Positions 1 through 11,303 are shown, numbered from the stretch's first letter. The stretch is 64,000 nt of DNA from Brachionus plicatilis (GCA_010279815.1 QEOQ01000439.1:536182-600181); one strand, 5' to 3'. Translations and numbers: made by a program. Notes: generated from the sequence alone by a model not told the origin.

Positions 1-323
1 TCTTAAAGATAAATTTTTCTTTTTCAATTTTAAGTATTTGTAATTAAAAATTAGAAATAGACAGTTTTTTTATTTAAAAAAAATTTAAAATTTTCCTCCT
101 TATAGTTTATTCAATTCAAAATTATATAATTCAAAGCTATTTTGAAAACATTTATTTAGTATTTTTTCTATTATTTAATGATTAAACTAACTGATTGTCT
201 AAAGAGTTAAACTATTTCTAGTTTTTAAACTCGAATTAAAACAATTAGAAAACAATGAGTTGTTGGGAAGCAATTAGCTGCTTTTAATTATAAAAACTCT
301 TATATTTTAACTTTAATTCTTGC
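1..323. other. 3' flank of the FRRS1-like gene, no gene seen
   Basis: AT-rich sequence downstream of the FRRS1-like stop codon. I see no open frame, RNA gene or repeat I can name. Confidence 0.5.
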
Positions 324-1977
324 TTATTTATCTTCAATAATAACAAAAAGATTGATTAAACCGATCATAATAACGGATGCCACTGCATGGGTTATCAACA
401 AAAGTAATTTAAACTTTTCATCAAACTTAAATTTAAAGAAATTTTAAAAATTTTTTGCTAGTATAATTATTGTCTTTTACCAGAGTGTGATAAGAACGAT
501 TTCTTTCATCTTCTGTCTCGATCAAAGGTTCTTTTAAAAAATATTAAAAATTTTAAAATTTTTATTGTTAAAAATAATTACCATCTTTTTCTTTATTTTT
601 TATTTTGTAGTTGGCAAACTCGAGAAGAAAAACAATTGTAGCCAACCATCCAATCCACGCAGAAAAAAGTGCCATTTTTTCATTATTTAAGAAAATTACT
701 GATCCCACAACAATCGATGCCACTTTTTGGAAAAAAAATTTAAAAAACTAAAATTATTTTTAAAAATTTAATTACTTGCTAATAAAATTGTTAAAAATCC
801 AAAAATTCGGTGTATCCAATTAAAACGGGTGCGGTTTTCTGAATTCTTTGAAGGTCTCAAAACTCCATAGATAGGCTTGAAAAAAAATTGGCAAAAAAAA
901 ATTTTGGTTTTTATTTTTACTTGAATAATAGAAAAAGCAATGGTGATAAACCCAAGAGAAGAATGGGCAAAATTTAAACTTAGACTTGGTTGTATAAATT
1001 CGAAATCTTTAGCATAGAATATCGCCCCGAAGCCAATTAGTGTTAATATTGGAACTAGAGTCATAAAGGCTCGGTGCACAGCAAACCACAATTCGGTACC
1101 AAATAAGCTCCAATACCAATTCAAAAATTTGAAATATCCTTTTAAAATTTTAATCAAAATAAACAATTTTTTTTAAATTTTCAAATAAAATTACTTGCAA
1201 AAATGACACCAAAAGTGGCCAAAATCATCCAAATTGAAGTCATTAAAATAGCATGTACTTTGATGTATTTTAAACTTGAATTATTTTCTTCTTTTGTAAT
1301 AAAATTAAAATTTATCTCTTTCGAGCTAGCAAATTTATTTTTTTTATGATTTATAGGTTCGTCTTAAAAAAATAATTAATATTTTAAAATAAAAAAATTT
1401 TTTTTTTACTGTCTGGATCAAGATATCCCTTTACCATCAACAAATAATACATTTCGTTAAGATCGAAATAATCTCTTTCATTTTCAATGGATTTCAGTCT
1501 TTTGAAGGAGCAAGTTAAAAAATTGTCATCAATTGTTACACTTGATTGTGTAAGCCCTATTGATCGATTATCTGGATCCAGTACTTCTGAGTTTTTTTCT
1601 TTTCTAGGATTATAGTAGTGTTCGATTGATGATCTTCCACTTGTACTGTACTTGCACATTACCACACAGTCTTCTCCCATTTTTCGGTCGTAAGAAAACC
1701 CTATAGCCAAGTAAAAACTAGACTGCATTGGTCTTGCTTGCATTACAAAATGTGAATAAGTGCCATTATCTTGCCATTTGACAATGTAATCACAGTTTAA
1801 ATCCTGACAGTCACTTGGAATTTTCAGACAGCCATATTTCGTACCACAATCATCATTCTTTGAAAAAATGAATAATAAATTTAATTAAAGAAAAATGTAA
1901 TTTTTACTTACTTGAGAAGCTATAGAATTTTTTATAAGGAAAAATAGAAATATTATGGACGCAAAAGATTGATTCAT
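324..1977 (-). CDS. FRRS1: FRRS1-like DOMON / cytochrome b561 ferric-chelate reductase, 8 exons
   Basis: Exons (minus strand): 1977-1912, 1857-1410, 1362-1195, 1138-921, 875-776, 722-582, 530-481 and 413-324. All introns are GT-AG and the phases agree, giving 426 aa. Exon 1 is a signal peptide of about 22 residues with a hydrophobic core IIFLFFLI. Exon 2 is a DOMON domain, recognisable by a Cys-rich start (CGTKYGCLKIPSDC) and by FYLAIGFSYDRKMGEDCV. Exons 3 to 6 carry the b561 transmembrane bundle with candidate haem histidines in KVHAILM, WFAVHRAFM, FAHSSLGF and NWIHRIFGF. Exon 8 adds one more hydrophobic helix. Family members move electrons across membranes and reduce ferric chelates; that role is inferred from the family. 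Vertebrate FRRS1 also has a reeler domain, which is absent here. The first and last exons rest on splice-site choice and are less certain than exons 2 to 6. Confidence 0.88.
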
Positions 1978-2554
1978 TGGAACGATGCTGAGGTTTTTTT
2001 TGAAGAAAAAAAAGCTTTAAAAAAATTTTTAAATTAAATTTCAGTAAAGACTTTGAACAGATAGAATTAAATGCGTGGAATGGTTTGAATAAATGAATAA
2101 TAAGAGTCAGCTAATAAAAAAGAATGACTGATAAAGATAAAATTTTGATATTAGATAAATTGAAAAATTATTTTTTGAATGTTAAAACTGTGTGACCAAA
2201 ATTATGTTAATAAATGGTTTAAGTCAAATGAGCAGGATTGCCTTACTGGTAAAAAAAATTATTCCAAGCCTAAAGTTAACAAAATTAAGATAAGAACCTT
2301 AAAATATTTTTTAAAAAATATGCTATTTAATTGAAAAAATACAAGCTTTGTTTATTTATTAAATTAATTTTTTTTCACATTTTAATAATATATTCCATTG
2401 CAATATTTTTTGAAACTCAAAAACACCTTTCCAATTTAACTATTCAACTAATAGATTGATTTTTCATTTTTAATGTTCGTAAAATTAAATATTTTAATGA
2501 ACCACGAGTTTATAATACTCATGGTTTTGATTCGAACAATGGTATTTTAGACCA
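1978..2554. other. intergenic region upstream of the FRRS1-like gene
   Basis: Contains the 5' flank of the minus-strand reductase gene. A pyrimidine-rich run ending CCTCAG lies just upstream of its ATG and could be a splice or trans-splice acceptor. No other feature is seen. Confidence 0.4.
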
Positions 2555-2752
2555 TTGTTTTGGTGGTCTAAAACAATTTATGATTACTTAAAAAAATCTA
2601 CCATAGATTATTTAAGTGTTAGTCCAATTAATGTTCAATCAGAAAAAACGTTTTCAGCAGCTGGCTTAACAATTACAAATGATAAAATTTCCTTTAATTA
2701 TAAAAGTTTTAAAATTTATAATTTTAAAAAAAAAAAAAAAATTTTGATATAA
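2555..2752 (+). pseudogene. hAT transposase C-terminal dimerisation remnant
   Basis: A short open frame carries the hAT dimerisation signature: a Trp-Trp start (FWWSKTIYDYL), then a Leu-Ser-Val block, then SEKTFSAAGLTITNDK, matching the family pattern S-E-R-x-F-S-x-A-G. Everything upstream (RNase H-like core, BED finger) is missing and the frame soon runs into poly-A. It is a transposon fossil. Family assignment rests on this one motif. Confidence 0.7.
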
Positions 2753-2833
2753 ATTTATTTTTTTATTTTTTAACTTAATTTTCAATTTTTTAAATTTTTT
2801 TAAGAAAATTGAATCTAAATCTATTATTCTTGA

Positions 2834-3180
2834 AATGTATTATGCTTTACATGAAATGTAGATTTAGAAAATAAAAAAAAATTGAAAAAACATTTTTTCA
2901 GTCCATTGATAATCAATTTTAATATTTAAATGTATTAACTGATTTTTTGTAGAGTTTATTTGAGATTTTTTATTTCAAAAGTATTTGTGTTAGCATTCAC
3001 AATTAAATTTAAAAAAAAATTCGAATAAAAATTCCAAATTAGTAATAAAATGAAAATAAAACTTTAAAAAAAATCAGTTAACTAAATTGAAAATCGATTT
3101 TATTATTGGATTGAGAAAATGTTTTTTCAATTTTTTTTTTTATTTTCTAAATCTAAATTTCATGTAAAGCATACTACATT
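2834..3180. repeat. fold-back (MITE-like) inverted repeat
   Basis: Two arms of about 115 bp (about 2834-2955 and 3065-3180) are imperfect reverse complements. Both contain the string TATGCTTTACATGAAAT (TAGTATGC in the right arm) followed by a shared GATTTAGAAAATAAA segment. The loop is about 110 bp and has no coding capacity. No clear target duplication was found. Confidence 0.7.
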
Positions 3181-3319
3181 ACAATTATTTAAATTAAATC
3201 AAAGATTTAGTTTAATATCCAAGGATAAACTTTTTGAATTGAAATGATATTTTGAATTGATCATCAACTTCAAGATGCCTAAAGTAGAGTGTAAATTAAA
3301 CTAGTCAATTATTCCACAT

Positions 3320-3605
3320 TAGCTAAAGCTCTTAATGATTAGTTTTTTTTAACTTGCATTACATTTTTTTTGATAATTTCTAACTTTTAAAGCCGCGCTT
3401 AAATCATTTTTCATAATTTTTATAAAAAAAAATAATTTAAAATTCATTTTTTTAAATTTAAATTTTTTCTTTTTTTTTCAATTTTAGTCCCAGCGTCTAA
3501 ACCAAAATCCTAAGTTTAGATCTATCATTGTCCTTGTGGATGCATGCACTTAAGATCAATTTTGGGTTTAACTGCATGCAATACCGCGCAAGGGTATACG
3601 GTAAT
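3320..3605 (+). repeat. truncated third copy of the arm of the 4863-7779 element
   Basis: Matches the arms at about 5870-6280 (inverted) and 7060-7446 (direct), sharing AAAGCCGCGCTTAAATCATT, CAGCGTCTAAACCAAAATCC and GCGCAAGGGTATACGGTA. About 150 bp in the middle of the arm unit is deleted. The match continues past the arm into what is internal sequence in the larger element, so this is a fragment of a related element and not a solo arm. Confidence 0.75.
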
Positions 3606-4854
3606 TGCTTTCAGGGATTCTTGAAAACGAAAAATTCTTTGTTTAAATTATTTGATAAGTTGTTATAAGTTATTTAATATTTTTTATTAATAAAATAAAA
3701 TTTATTAAAAATTAAGAATTAAATGATTTAATTCTTACTATTGAAGTAAAGGCCAAGTTTGTGAATAATAAGCTTATTATTTAGTTAAACACTTTATTTA
3801 AAATGAGTTAAGAAATAACAATTAATCTCTTTTCTCTTTAAGTAACAAGTAATATTTATAGTCTGACCATGTCACTATACTACGCTATAAAAAATTAAAT
3901 TAAAAGATTATCATGTTAATTTCAAAATTAAATTAAAATATTAATCTTAAATAATTAAAGATTTACATATTGCTAAAATTATTTTTAATTAGTTTATTTA
4001 TTTATTAAAATTTTTTGTTAGGATCAGTTTTACATTATTAAATTTCTAAAAGAAAAAGTTCATGGTACAGATCTTTCGATTAACTTCAAAACTTGTATTT
4101 ATCATCATTATTTAATCAAACATACATTACAAAATTGAATCAACTTTAATCTAAATCAAATGAAAAGTTAAAAGTTGTTCAAATAATGCTTTGTTTTTAA
4201 ATTTCTAAAATCTGCTCAAAATTTTCATTTTTCATTTATGGTAAAATAAATCCATAGACATTCAGATATTACCAATAGAACATTCATAATCAAAATTGTA
4301 ATTCAGTTTAATTAATTTTAATGTGACTTAAAAATAAAAATGCAGATAGTCTAAAAAATCAGCACCAATTAGTCTTTTTCAAACAAAGCATTAGGAATAA
4401 TTTTTAAAATATGGCCTAAATGATTTGAAATGGAGGAAGATAAAATTGATGAAAATAGAGATGCTTATTAACTAATTTTTCTCAATAAAAAATTATTCTT
4501 ATTAGGTTAATAAATTAGATCTCCCAAATTTCCTTGAAAAATCAACAATAGTATTCTATATTATTATTTATTTATTTGTTTTATCTGTTCCGAACTAAAG
4601 CTCCATCAGATTTGTTCAAATTTGCACTTTATATCGCCTTCAGAATATTTCTGATAGATATATTAAATTCGAACCAAAATTTTCACTAACATAGATACAT
4701 AAAAAAATAAGATTTATAAGTATTAACTTTGTCTGTTAATACAAAAATTCATTTAAAGGCCAGATATTTTTAGATTGAAAAAAATAAAAATATATAATTT
4801 AGAAAAATTAAAATACTAAAAAAAATTGCTTACTCATTAATATATTACGCATTT
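3606..4854. other. intergenic AT-rich sequence
   Basis: No gene, RNA or clear repeat could be supported here. Confidence 0.4.
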
Positions 4855-5074
4855 GATTAATTGGGTCATGACGACTTTGTGATCAGTTGATCACCAAAAA
4901 ATGTGATCATTGGTATCATGACGACTTTATGATCATTTTGATCACCAAATTTATGATCAAAAAAAAAGATTAAAACAAAATCAAAAAATTTTTGTGATCA
5001 AATTTATTTTTTTGTGATCAGTATGTAAATAATCAATATAATAAAATAAAATAAAAAAATAATTTATGTTTAAG

Positions 5075-5608
5075 TCATTTATGTTTTTTACTAATATGAA
5101 GTTTCACACCCTTGTCATTCTTCATTAACTCTCCACATAATGGACAAGGGGTCGGGTCTGAAAATTTACACAAAGACTTTTTTACAGCCAATTTTGTTTC
5201 CTCACTCACAAGTTGTTTAGCCAACGCCGCAGATTTGAAGAAATCCGCTTTTTCTTTTACAGAGTCAAATTTTAATTATTGGAATTTTTGGCCTAATGTT
5301 TCTACTAACTCTTGGTCCGATTCAGATTCACATTCTGATTCAGTATTACAAACATTACCTTCTTTTACAGTTAACAATCCAGTCTCTTCCATAACAGATT
5401 CACTTTTTTCCACTGACTCTTCTTCACTTAAATCTTGTTCCTCACATGGATCTACTTCTGAACCCGGATTTGAAGCGAACAAAGAGCCTAAAATGGACTC
5501 GGATTCGCTTAAATTTGCGGTTTCATCGTCATCATCATAGTCGCTATCATCAACTATTTCTTCAACAAAATGCACAACTGCATCCTCATCGTCACTAACA
5601 AATTCTTG
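5075..5608 (-). pseudogene. acidic-region plus C2H2 zinc-finger fragment inside the transposon, broken by one stop
   Basis: On the minus strand a frame runs from about 5608 to a TGA at 5077-5075, interrupted only by a single in-frame TAA at 5278-5276. The first part is very acidic and serine-rich (VDDSDYDDDDETANLSESES). The part after the stop is basic and ends in a C2H2 finger, CPLCGELMKNDKGVKLHISK followed by KH, two residues before the end. No in-frame ATG opens it, and the 5' edge follows a possible acceptor TTCAAG. It may be a captured host exon or an accessory gene of the element. I do not recognise the protein. Confidence 0.55.
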
Positions 5609-6384
5609 AATTTTTTTATTTTATATTTTATTATTATATTCTCAAAACTTAAATATCAAAAATTTTTTTTCAATTTTGCTTATTTGTAAGTTTAAAAGGT
5701 TTTGTGAAGTTCAGTACAAAAAAACAGAACAAAGTTTAAAAAAATTAAATAACTTTTTTTCTAAAATTAATTCTGTGAATGCAGAATGGTGCAACATTCA
5801 AAGTTGCATCAACTGTTAAAGTCTGCTAATGATGTGCAAAATCTCTGCAAAATACACCACGCCTGATTACCGTATACCCTTGCGCGGAATTGCATGCAAT
5901 TAAACCCAAAATTGATTTTAAGTGCATGCATCCCGTACCATCTCTCCCATGTTAACCCAACCCTATTGATTAACCCGTGCATTTATCCGGTCTCTTTGGT
6001 TTTAAGAGCGGCTTTTACTGCTAAGAATTAAAAAATGAAGTTGTGCTGTAAAATAAAATTTGAATTTTTATGCGGCATCTATCATTAAGGACAATGATAA
6101 ATCTAAACTAAGGATTTAGGTTTAGACGCTGGGACTAAAATTGGAAATAAAAGAGAAATTAAAAATTAAAAAAATGAATTTTAAATTATTTTTTTTTAGA
6201 AAAATTATGAAAAATGATTTAAGCGCGGCTTTAAAACTTAGAAATTTTCAAAAAAAATGAAATGCATGTAAATAAAAATTAGTTTCATGCTCTCTCTTTT
6301 TTCTTGTCCAAAAAAATAGTGTACTAGCTACACTAGTATTTTAATATTTTTGTGATTATTTTTGATAAAAATAAAATTTTATAA

Positions 6385-6990
6385 ATGGAGCCTGACATAT
6401 CTATAGCACAAGAAATGGAAGTCGATCCGAATTCAGTGCTTTCAAGTATTGATTCAAACGAGGCATCAAATCCAAATTTAAAGCGAATTCGTTACAATCT
6501 GGAGAATAATGCTAAGGCTCTTTATTTTCACAAACAGGGAAACAGTATCAACAAGTGTGCCAAACACTTTAGCATAGATATGCGTTTAAAAGTAGATGGA
6601 AATCTTCTAAAGTTAGAATCGACAATTTTATCAAAAAATTAAAAAGGTCAATTTTTTTTTTGGACTCAGCCCCCTGTCACTTGACTAAGAGTGTAAAAGA
6701 TGAATAGCAAGTGAATGGTATTGTCACCAATTTTATTCCACCGCGCATGACTAATTTATTACAACCAGCCGATGTTTGCTGGTTTGCTTCAATTAAAAAA
6801 AAAATCACAATAAATGGAAAAAATGGTTTTTGGTAACACAAAATCTCCAGTATGTGTAAATGAGAATGAGCCAAGAAACGCCAATTTTGTTTCAAAATGA
6901 TAAAAATCAAAATTTGAAACAACGAGGTAAGAGACCAGATAGTCCGAATACTATATATAAAAAAAAATTGAAGCAAAAAATGCTTCAAAA
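6385..6990 (+). pseudogene. degraded transposase, N-terminal HTH and C-terminal DDE-type remnant
   Basis: The first piece (6385-6642, 85 aa) opens with an acidic leader and then a helix-turn-helix-like stretch, KALYFHKQGNSINKCAKHFS. About 70 nt later, in a broken frame around 6715-6810, comes TNFIPPRMTNLLQPADV. This resembles the block near the third catalytic residue of DDE_1 (pogo/Tigger-like) transposases, where I-P-x-x-x-T-x-x-L-Q-P-x-D is typical. The catalytic core between the two is missing, so no active enzyme can be made. The assignment rests on two short motifs. Confidence 0.6.
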
Positions 6991-7787
6991 CAAAAAAAAA
7001 ATTTAACCAATGACTAATTATAAAATATTTTTTTAATCGATTAGACAATTTTTCAATTTTAAAATTTTTTTCTAACTTTTAAAGCCGCGCTTAAATCATT
7101 TTTCATAATTTTTATAAAAAAAAAATGATTTAAATCATTTTTTTAATTTTTTATTTTTTCTATTTTTTCTAATTTTAGTCACAGCGTCTAAACCAAAATC
7201 CTAAGATTAGATTTATCATTGTCCTTAATAATAGATGCCGCATAAAAATTCAAATTTTATTTTACAGCGCAGCTTTATTTTTTAATTCTTAGCAATAAAA
7301 ACCGCACTTAAAACCAAAGAGACCGGATAAATGCACGGGTTAATCAATAGGGTTGGGTTAACATGGGAGAGATGGTACGGGATGCATGCACTTAAAATCA
7401 ATTTTGGGTTTAACTGCATGCAATACCGCGCAAGGGTATACGGTATATTGAAATTTAATTTCTGATGAACTCTGAAAATTCAGCAGACCTTGATATGTGA
7501 TGCAACTTTGAATGTTGCACTATGTTGCATTTACAGAATTAAGTTTAAACCTTTAGAAAAAATTTGATTCAATTTTTTTACATTTTTTTCTGTTCTTTTT
7601 ATTATTTTGTACTGAATTTTACAAAAAAAGTTTAAAACTATATGCCAAAAATTCTATTTTTAAAATTAATTTTAATTTTTTGTGAAGATTAGTTTTGGTG
7701 ATCAAAAAATATTTTTTGTGATCGTTTTTCATAATTTTTTGATCACAAATTTGGTGATCAAAATGAGTCGTCATGACCCGATTAATT

Positions 7788-8734
7788 GAATAAAACTTTT
7801 TTTTGAAAAAAGACAAAAAAATTGCAGTTAATCTGGGACATTTAATTTGAATTGAGTACTTTTTAAAATTTTATTTCAACTTGAAAATTTAAACTAAAAA
7901 TTTTGTTTATTTTAAACTTAAAAAGTTTTGAAAATTTTGAAATAACTAGACCAGATTCGAGAACCTTTCAATCTTGTCTTTTTTTTTAATAATAAAATTT
8001 AAAAAATCTAATGTTTAATATACTTTTGAGTAGCCTATTTTTTTAAGTTTTTGAATTTTACTAATTTTTTATCAAAAAAAAAGAATTTAAGTTCAAGTTA
8101 TAAAATAAAATAAATAAATTCAAATGCTATTTATTTAAAACACTAATTTTTACTAACATGAAAAATAAACGGGTAAAAAAGAAAAAGCTGCAATAAAGAT
8201 AAAATGAGCTGTAATTTGTTTTCATTGGAGGTTTTTTGAGAAGTCATGATAAAAAAGCCTAAAAAAATAGGAAAATTTAGTAAAAAATTGAAAAAATTAA
8301 AATTTTGATGATTTTTTTTAAATTCCTATTGATCAAAATAATATGTTTATTTAAAATTTTACTCAAATGTTAAATAGAGTCTAAGATTTTAAATAAAAGA
8401 CTTTTGAAAATTTAAATCTTCCCAACTTATTTAAAGAACAAAAAGTATATCATTAAAAAGAAAATAGCCTAAGCTACAATTTAATACACAATATTTGCTA
8501 GCTGGACAGGATCATCCTAGTTTATTTAGGTTCCTCATCCAAAAAAATTTAAGCAAACTATTTCTAAAAATTTTTTGTTCAATAATTTAAAAAAAAAAAC
8601 TTTTTGTTTTTTTTTACAATTTAAAAAAGAACATTAGTGAATTTATTTTTGCTAAATTTTACAACCAAAATAATCTTTTAATTAATTTTAATAAAAACTA
8701 AATAAAAAAATTTCCGCTATTTTATTTTTCAAAA
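7788..8734. other. intergenic region before the cyclophilin gene
   Basis: AT-rich 5' flank of the plus-strand cyclophilin gene. No TATA box or other site stands out from the composition, and no repeat was identified. Confidence 0.4.
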
Positions 8735-11258
8735 ATGCCTGACACACACAAAGCCAACTCATCGCTGAACCAATCGATGAGCTCAGGAGCGGAAACCGAA
8801 AAGACCAAGAGACAAAAAATAGCTCGCACCAAATGTTTTTTCGACATGGAATTCAACAAACATCCCGTAGGCCGCATCATATTCGAACTTCACAACGAAC
8901 AGTGTCCGAGAACGTGCGAAAACTTTCGTTCTTTGTGCACTGGTGAACGAGGCCTGGGCATCACAACAAACAGAAGACTGTACTACAAGGGATCACCTAT
9001 TCACAGAGTGGTAAAAAATTTCATCATCCAAGGAGGAGATTTCACCGACGGAGATGGAACTGGCGGTGAGAGCATTTACGGTGGATGTTTTGCTGGTAAA
9101 AAAAATCAAGCATTATTTTTCCATTATCTATGCCTTTTGTACATCTAGATGAGAACCTAGAAGGAAAACATGAAAAAGCTTTTCTTCTTTCCATGGCAAA
9201 TCGCGGCAAGGACACCAATGGCTCTCAGTTTTTTCTGTAAATATTCGAGTTTAAAATAAAAAAAGAGACTTTTTATCAGTTTTATTTAGAACTACGGCTC
9301 CGGCCCCTCATCTTGACGGGTACTTTATTTTCAACTATTTTTTATTTAATTACAGAGTTATTTAAAAGTCCCAAAAAAATTTTTTTTTCAAATTGAAAGA
9401 TTTTTTTTTTAAATTAAAGTCTTGGCTCGGACTTTAAAAAAAAAAAAGTCCGGACTTGGAATTGACTTAAGACTTGTGACTTTTAAACAACTTTTTTTAA
9501 GGTATTGTGAATTTATAATACAAATTGAATATTTCATTTTTTGAAAAATTAAAATTAAAGTTAATTAAAAATATTAGAAAAAATACTGCAACACAGTCTA
9601 ACATATTTTGTTTCACCTTTTTTTTCCTAAAATAATTTTTCTCAAATAAAAAAAGACAAAAATTGAGAATTATTTTATGTACAATTTTGAACAAAACCAT
9701 AAACCAAGTTGACTTACAATTTTTTTTACACTTAGCTTAAAGCATTTAATATAATATGTGAAACATTTTCACAATTCAATAATTTTTACTTCTATATAAT
9801 GGATTTTTTAATACAAACTCAATTTTTAATTTTTAATTCAATTAAATTTCATAAAATTTGGTAAAATTTTGTAAAAAAATTAATTTTTTAAATGAACAAA
9901 AATTAGCCTTTTCACCTTTTTTTCCTTTAAATAATTTTTCTCATGTAAAAAAAGACAAAAAATAAGAATCAATTAGATTTAAATAGATTATTGATTTGAT
10001 TTACTAAAAAAAATAAATAAAAAATTTATTTAAGTGTTGCAGTATTTTATCTAATACTTTTATTAACTTAAATTTTAATTTTTCAAAAAATGAATAGTTG
10101 TATTTAAATTCTCAACACCTTTGATTAATTAATAAAAAAATAATTTTTATTTAGAAAGCACGTGGTTTTTGGTCATGTGATAAAGGGCCAAGAAATTTTG
10201 AAGCTGATTGAAAATATGCCAACTAACGAACAGGACCGTCCACTGACCAATGTGGAAATATCCCATTGTGGCGAGTTAATTTTGCGCATAAAAAGTAAAC
10301 TAAAAAAAATATTTTTTTTTTTTTAATTTATATTTTTAAATTTTATTTTTTTTAAATTTAATTAGAGAAAAAAAAAAGCAAGAACTCGTCTTCCTCCAGT
10401 TCGAGCACATCTTCTTCTTCTTCTGATTCTGACGAAAGTGAAGGAAAAAAAAAAGAAAAGAAAAAAAAAGCTGATAGAGAAAATGACATAGAGAGCCAAA
10501 TATCGGAGGTAAAAGCTGAAGCAGCAAAAGTTGATGACTCGGAATTTTGTTCAGTTCGTCCTGAAGAAGTGCCACCAGTGCCTGAAAACAAATTTCTAAA
10601 AAGACGCACAGATGGTCTGGCACTTGTTCAGCCAGAGCGCAAAAGGTCTAGGTCACGTGATTTGTACAGGGATGCTGCAGGTCGTAAAGTGAAGGGTCGG
10701 GGCGTGCTCAGGTACACAGGAAGAAGCCGGTCAAGGTCCAGAACCCCGCCGTTGTGGAGACGTGTGACCAATGAGCGGAGACACCTGCCCGAATCAAGAG
10801 ATAGGCAAAAGAATGTGAAAAATTATGAAAATTTTGTGAGAGAAAGACCACCTAAAAGACTGAGTCCAGCTAGGAGGCATAGATCTAAGTCACGTGATCA
10901 CAGTCGTAAGTCAAGAAGTTTGTCACCCAAACTGGATAAATCTAGAGAACGATCTAGGGATAAAAAAAGGAGTAAGAGTCACGAAAAAGTGAGAGAGAAG
11001 AGTGGAAAAAATGATGAGGATGTGATTGTGGAAAAAGAAAAATCGGTGGTAAAACTTTCTAAATCGAAAGACAATGTCAGAGAGAAGAATGATAGAGAGC
11101 GAAGTAGGCCGCGCAGTTCAAGTCGTGACAGATATTCAAGAAGATTTCGAAGAAAAAAAAGTCACTCAAGAAGATCGGCATCGTCTGGTTCACGATCATC
11201 TCCTAGTCACTCAAGACACAAACTTAATCGTCATCGAAGATCTAAGTCAAAAGATTAA
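8735..11258 (+). CDS. PPIG: SR-rich nuclear cyclophilin (PPIG/NKTR-like), 5 exons
   Basis: Exons: 8735-9095, 9149-9236, 9290-9319, 10155-10294 and 10366-11258, all GT-AG and phase-consistent, giving 503 aa. After about 30 leader residues comes a full cyclophilin-type peptidyl-prolyl isomerase domain: FHRVV-type motif as [15 protein letters not shown], then [14 protein letters not shown] and [14 protein letters not shown]. The position that is Trp in cyclophilin A is His here (PHLDG), as in PPIG and NKTR. The remainder is a Ser run, a Lys-rich block and a long Arg-Ser region ending RRSKSKD, typical of splicing-associated cyclophilins found in nuclear speckles. Exon 3 is only 30 nt. A polyadenylation signal follows 46 nt after the stop. 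PPIG and NKTR cannot be separated from sequence alone. Confidence 0.9.
9353..9494. repeat. short hAT-like MITE in cyclophilin intron 3
   Basis: Starts CAGAGTTATTTAAAAGTC and ends GACTTGTGACTTTTAAACAA, its imperfect complement. The CAGAG start is typical of hAT termini. The interior is a palindromic AAAGTCCGGACTT-type core. The same terminus occurs near 13830, 14487, 24815, 31085 and 41300-41510. Confidence 0.6.
9501..10119. mobile_element. 619-bp MITE with GGTATTGTGAATTT-type termini, in cyclophilin intron 3
   Basis: Left end GGTATTGTGAATTTATAATA pairs with right end GGTGTTGAGAATTTAAATAC (read inward). Arms of about 100 bp share TTTTTTGAAAAATTAAAATT and ATACTGCAACAC. Inside is a tandem duplication around CACCTTTTTTTCC (about 9614 and 9914). 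The same family occupies SLC26 intron 2 at 52760-53594. Target duplication is unclear. Confidence 0.7.
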
Positions 11259-11303
11259 TGATACGCTATTTGGTTAAATTTTTTTAAATAATACTTTTTT
11301 GTT

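Larger units (their letters stand above)
4863..7779 (+). mobile_element. 2.9 kb DNA transposon with long inverted repeats and 8-bp target duplication
   Basis: The element is flanked by an exact 8-bp duplication, GATTAATT, at 4855-4862 and 7780-7787. It starts GGGTCATGACGACT and ends with the complement of that string. Subterminal sequence is full of GATCA and TGATCACC motifs. The inverted arms continue inward: about 5690-6250 pairs with about 7068-7640. The left arm is longer because about 600 bp with a zinc-finger-like reading frame sit between its outer and inner parts. The central 800 bp hold transposase fragments. Long arms, a GGG start and an 8-bp duplication suggest a Mutator-like element, but the transposase remnant looks CENP-B/pogo-like, so I leave the superfamily open. 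Confidence 0.82.

Noticed and set aside
2515..2560. GATTCGAAC resembling a tRNA B box
   Set aside because: No acceptor stem, D arm or anticodon stem can be folded around it.
4857..5040. Regularly spaced GATCA repeats considered as a CRISPR-like array
   Set aside because: Spacing is irregular, units are short, and the sequence is the subterminal part of a transposon in animal DNA.
6677..7048. 123-aa minus-strand frame in the transposon
   Set aside because: Hydrophobic low-complexity frame antisense to the DDE remnant, with no recognisable motif.
7619..7816. 65-aa minus-strand frame at the right end of the transposon
   Set aside because: It consists of arm and terminal repeat sequence and has no motif.
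10336..10623. Two minus-strand frames opposite cyclophilin exon 5
   Set aside because: They mirror the Ser/Lys-rich coding strand and have no domain.
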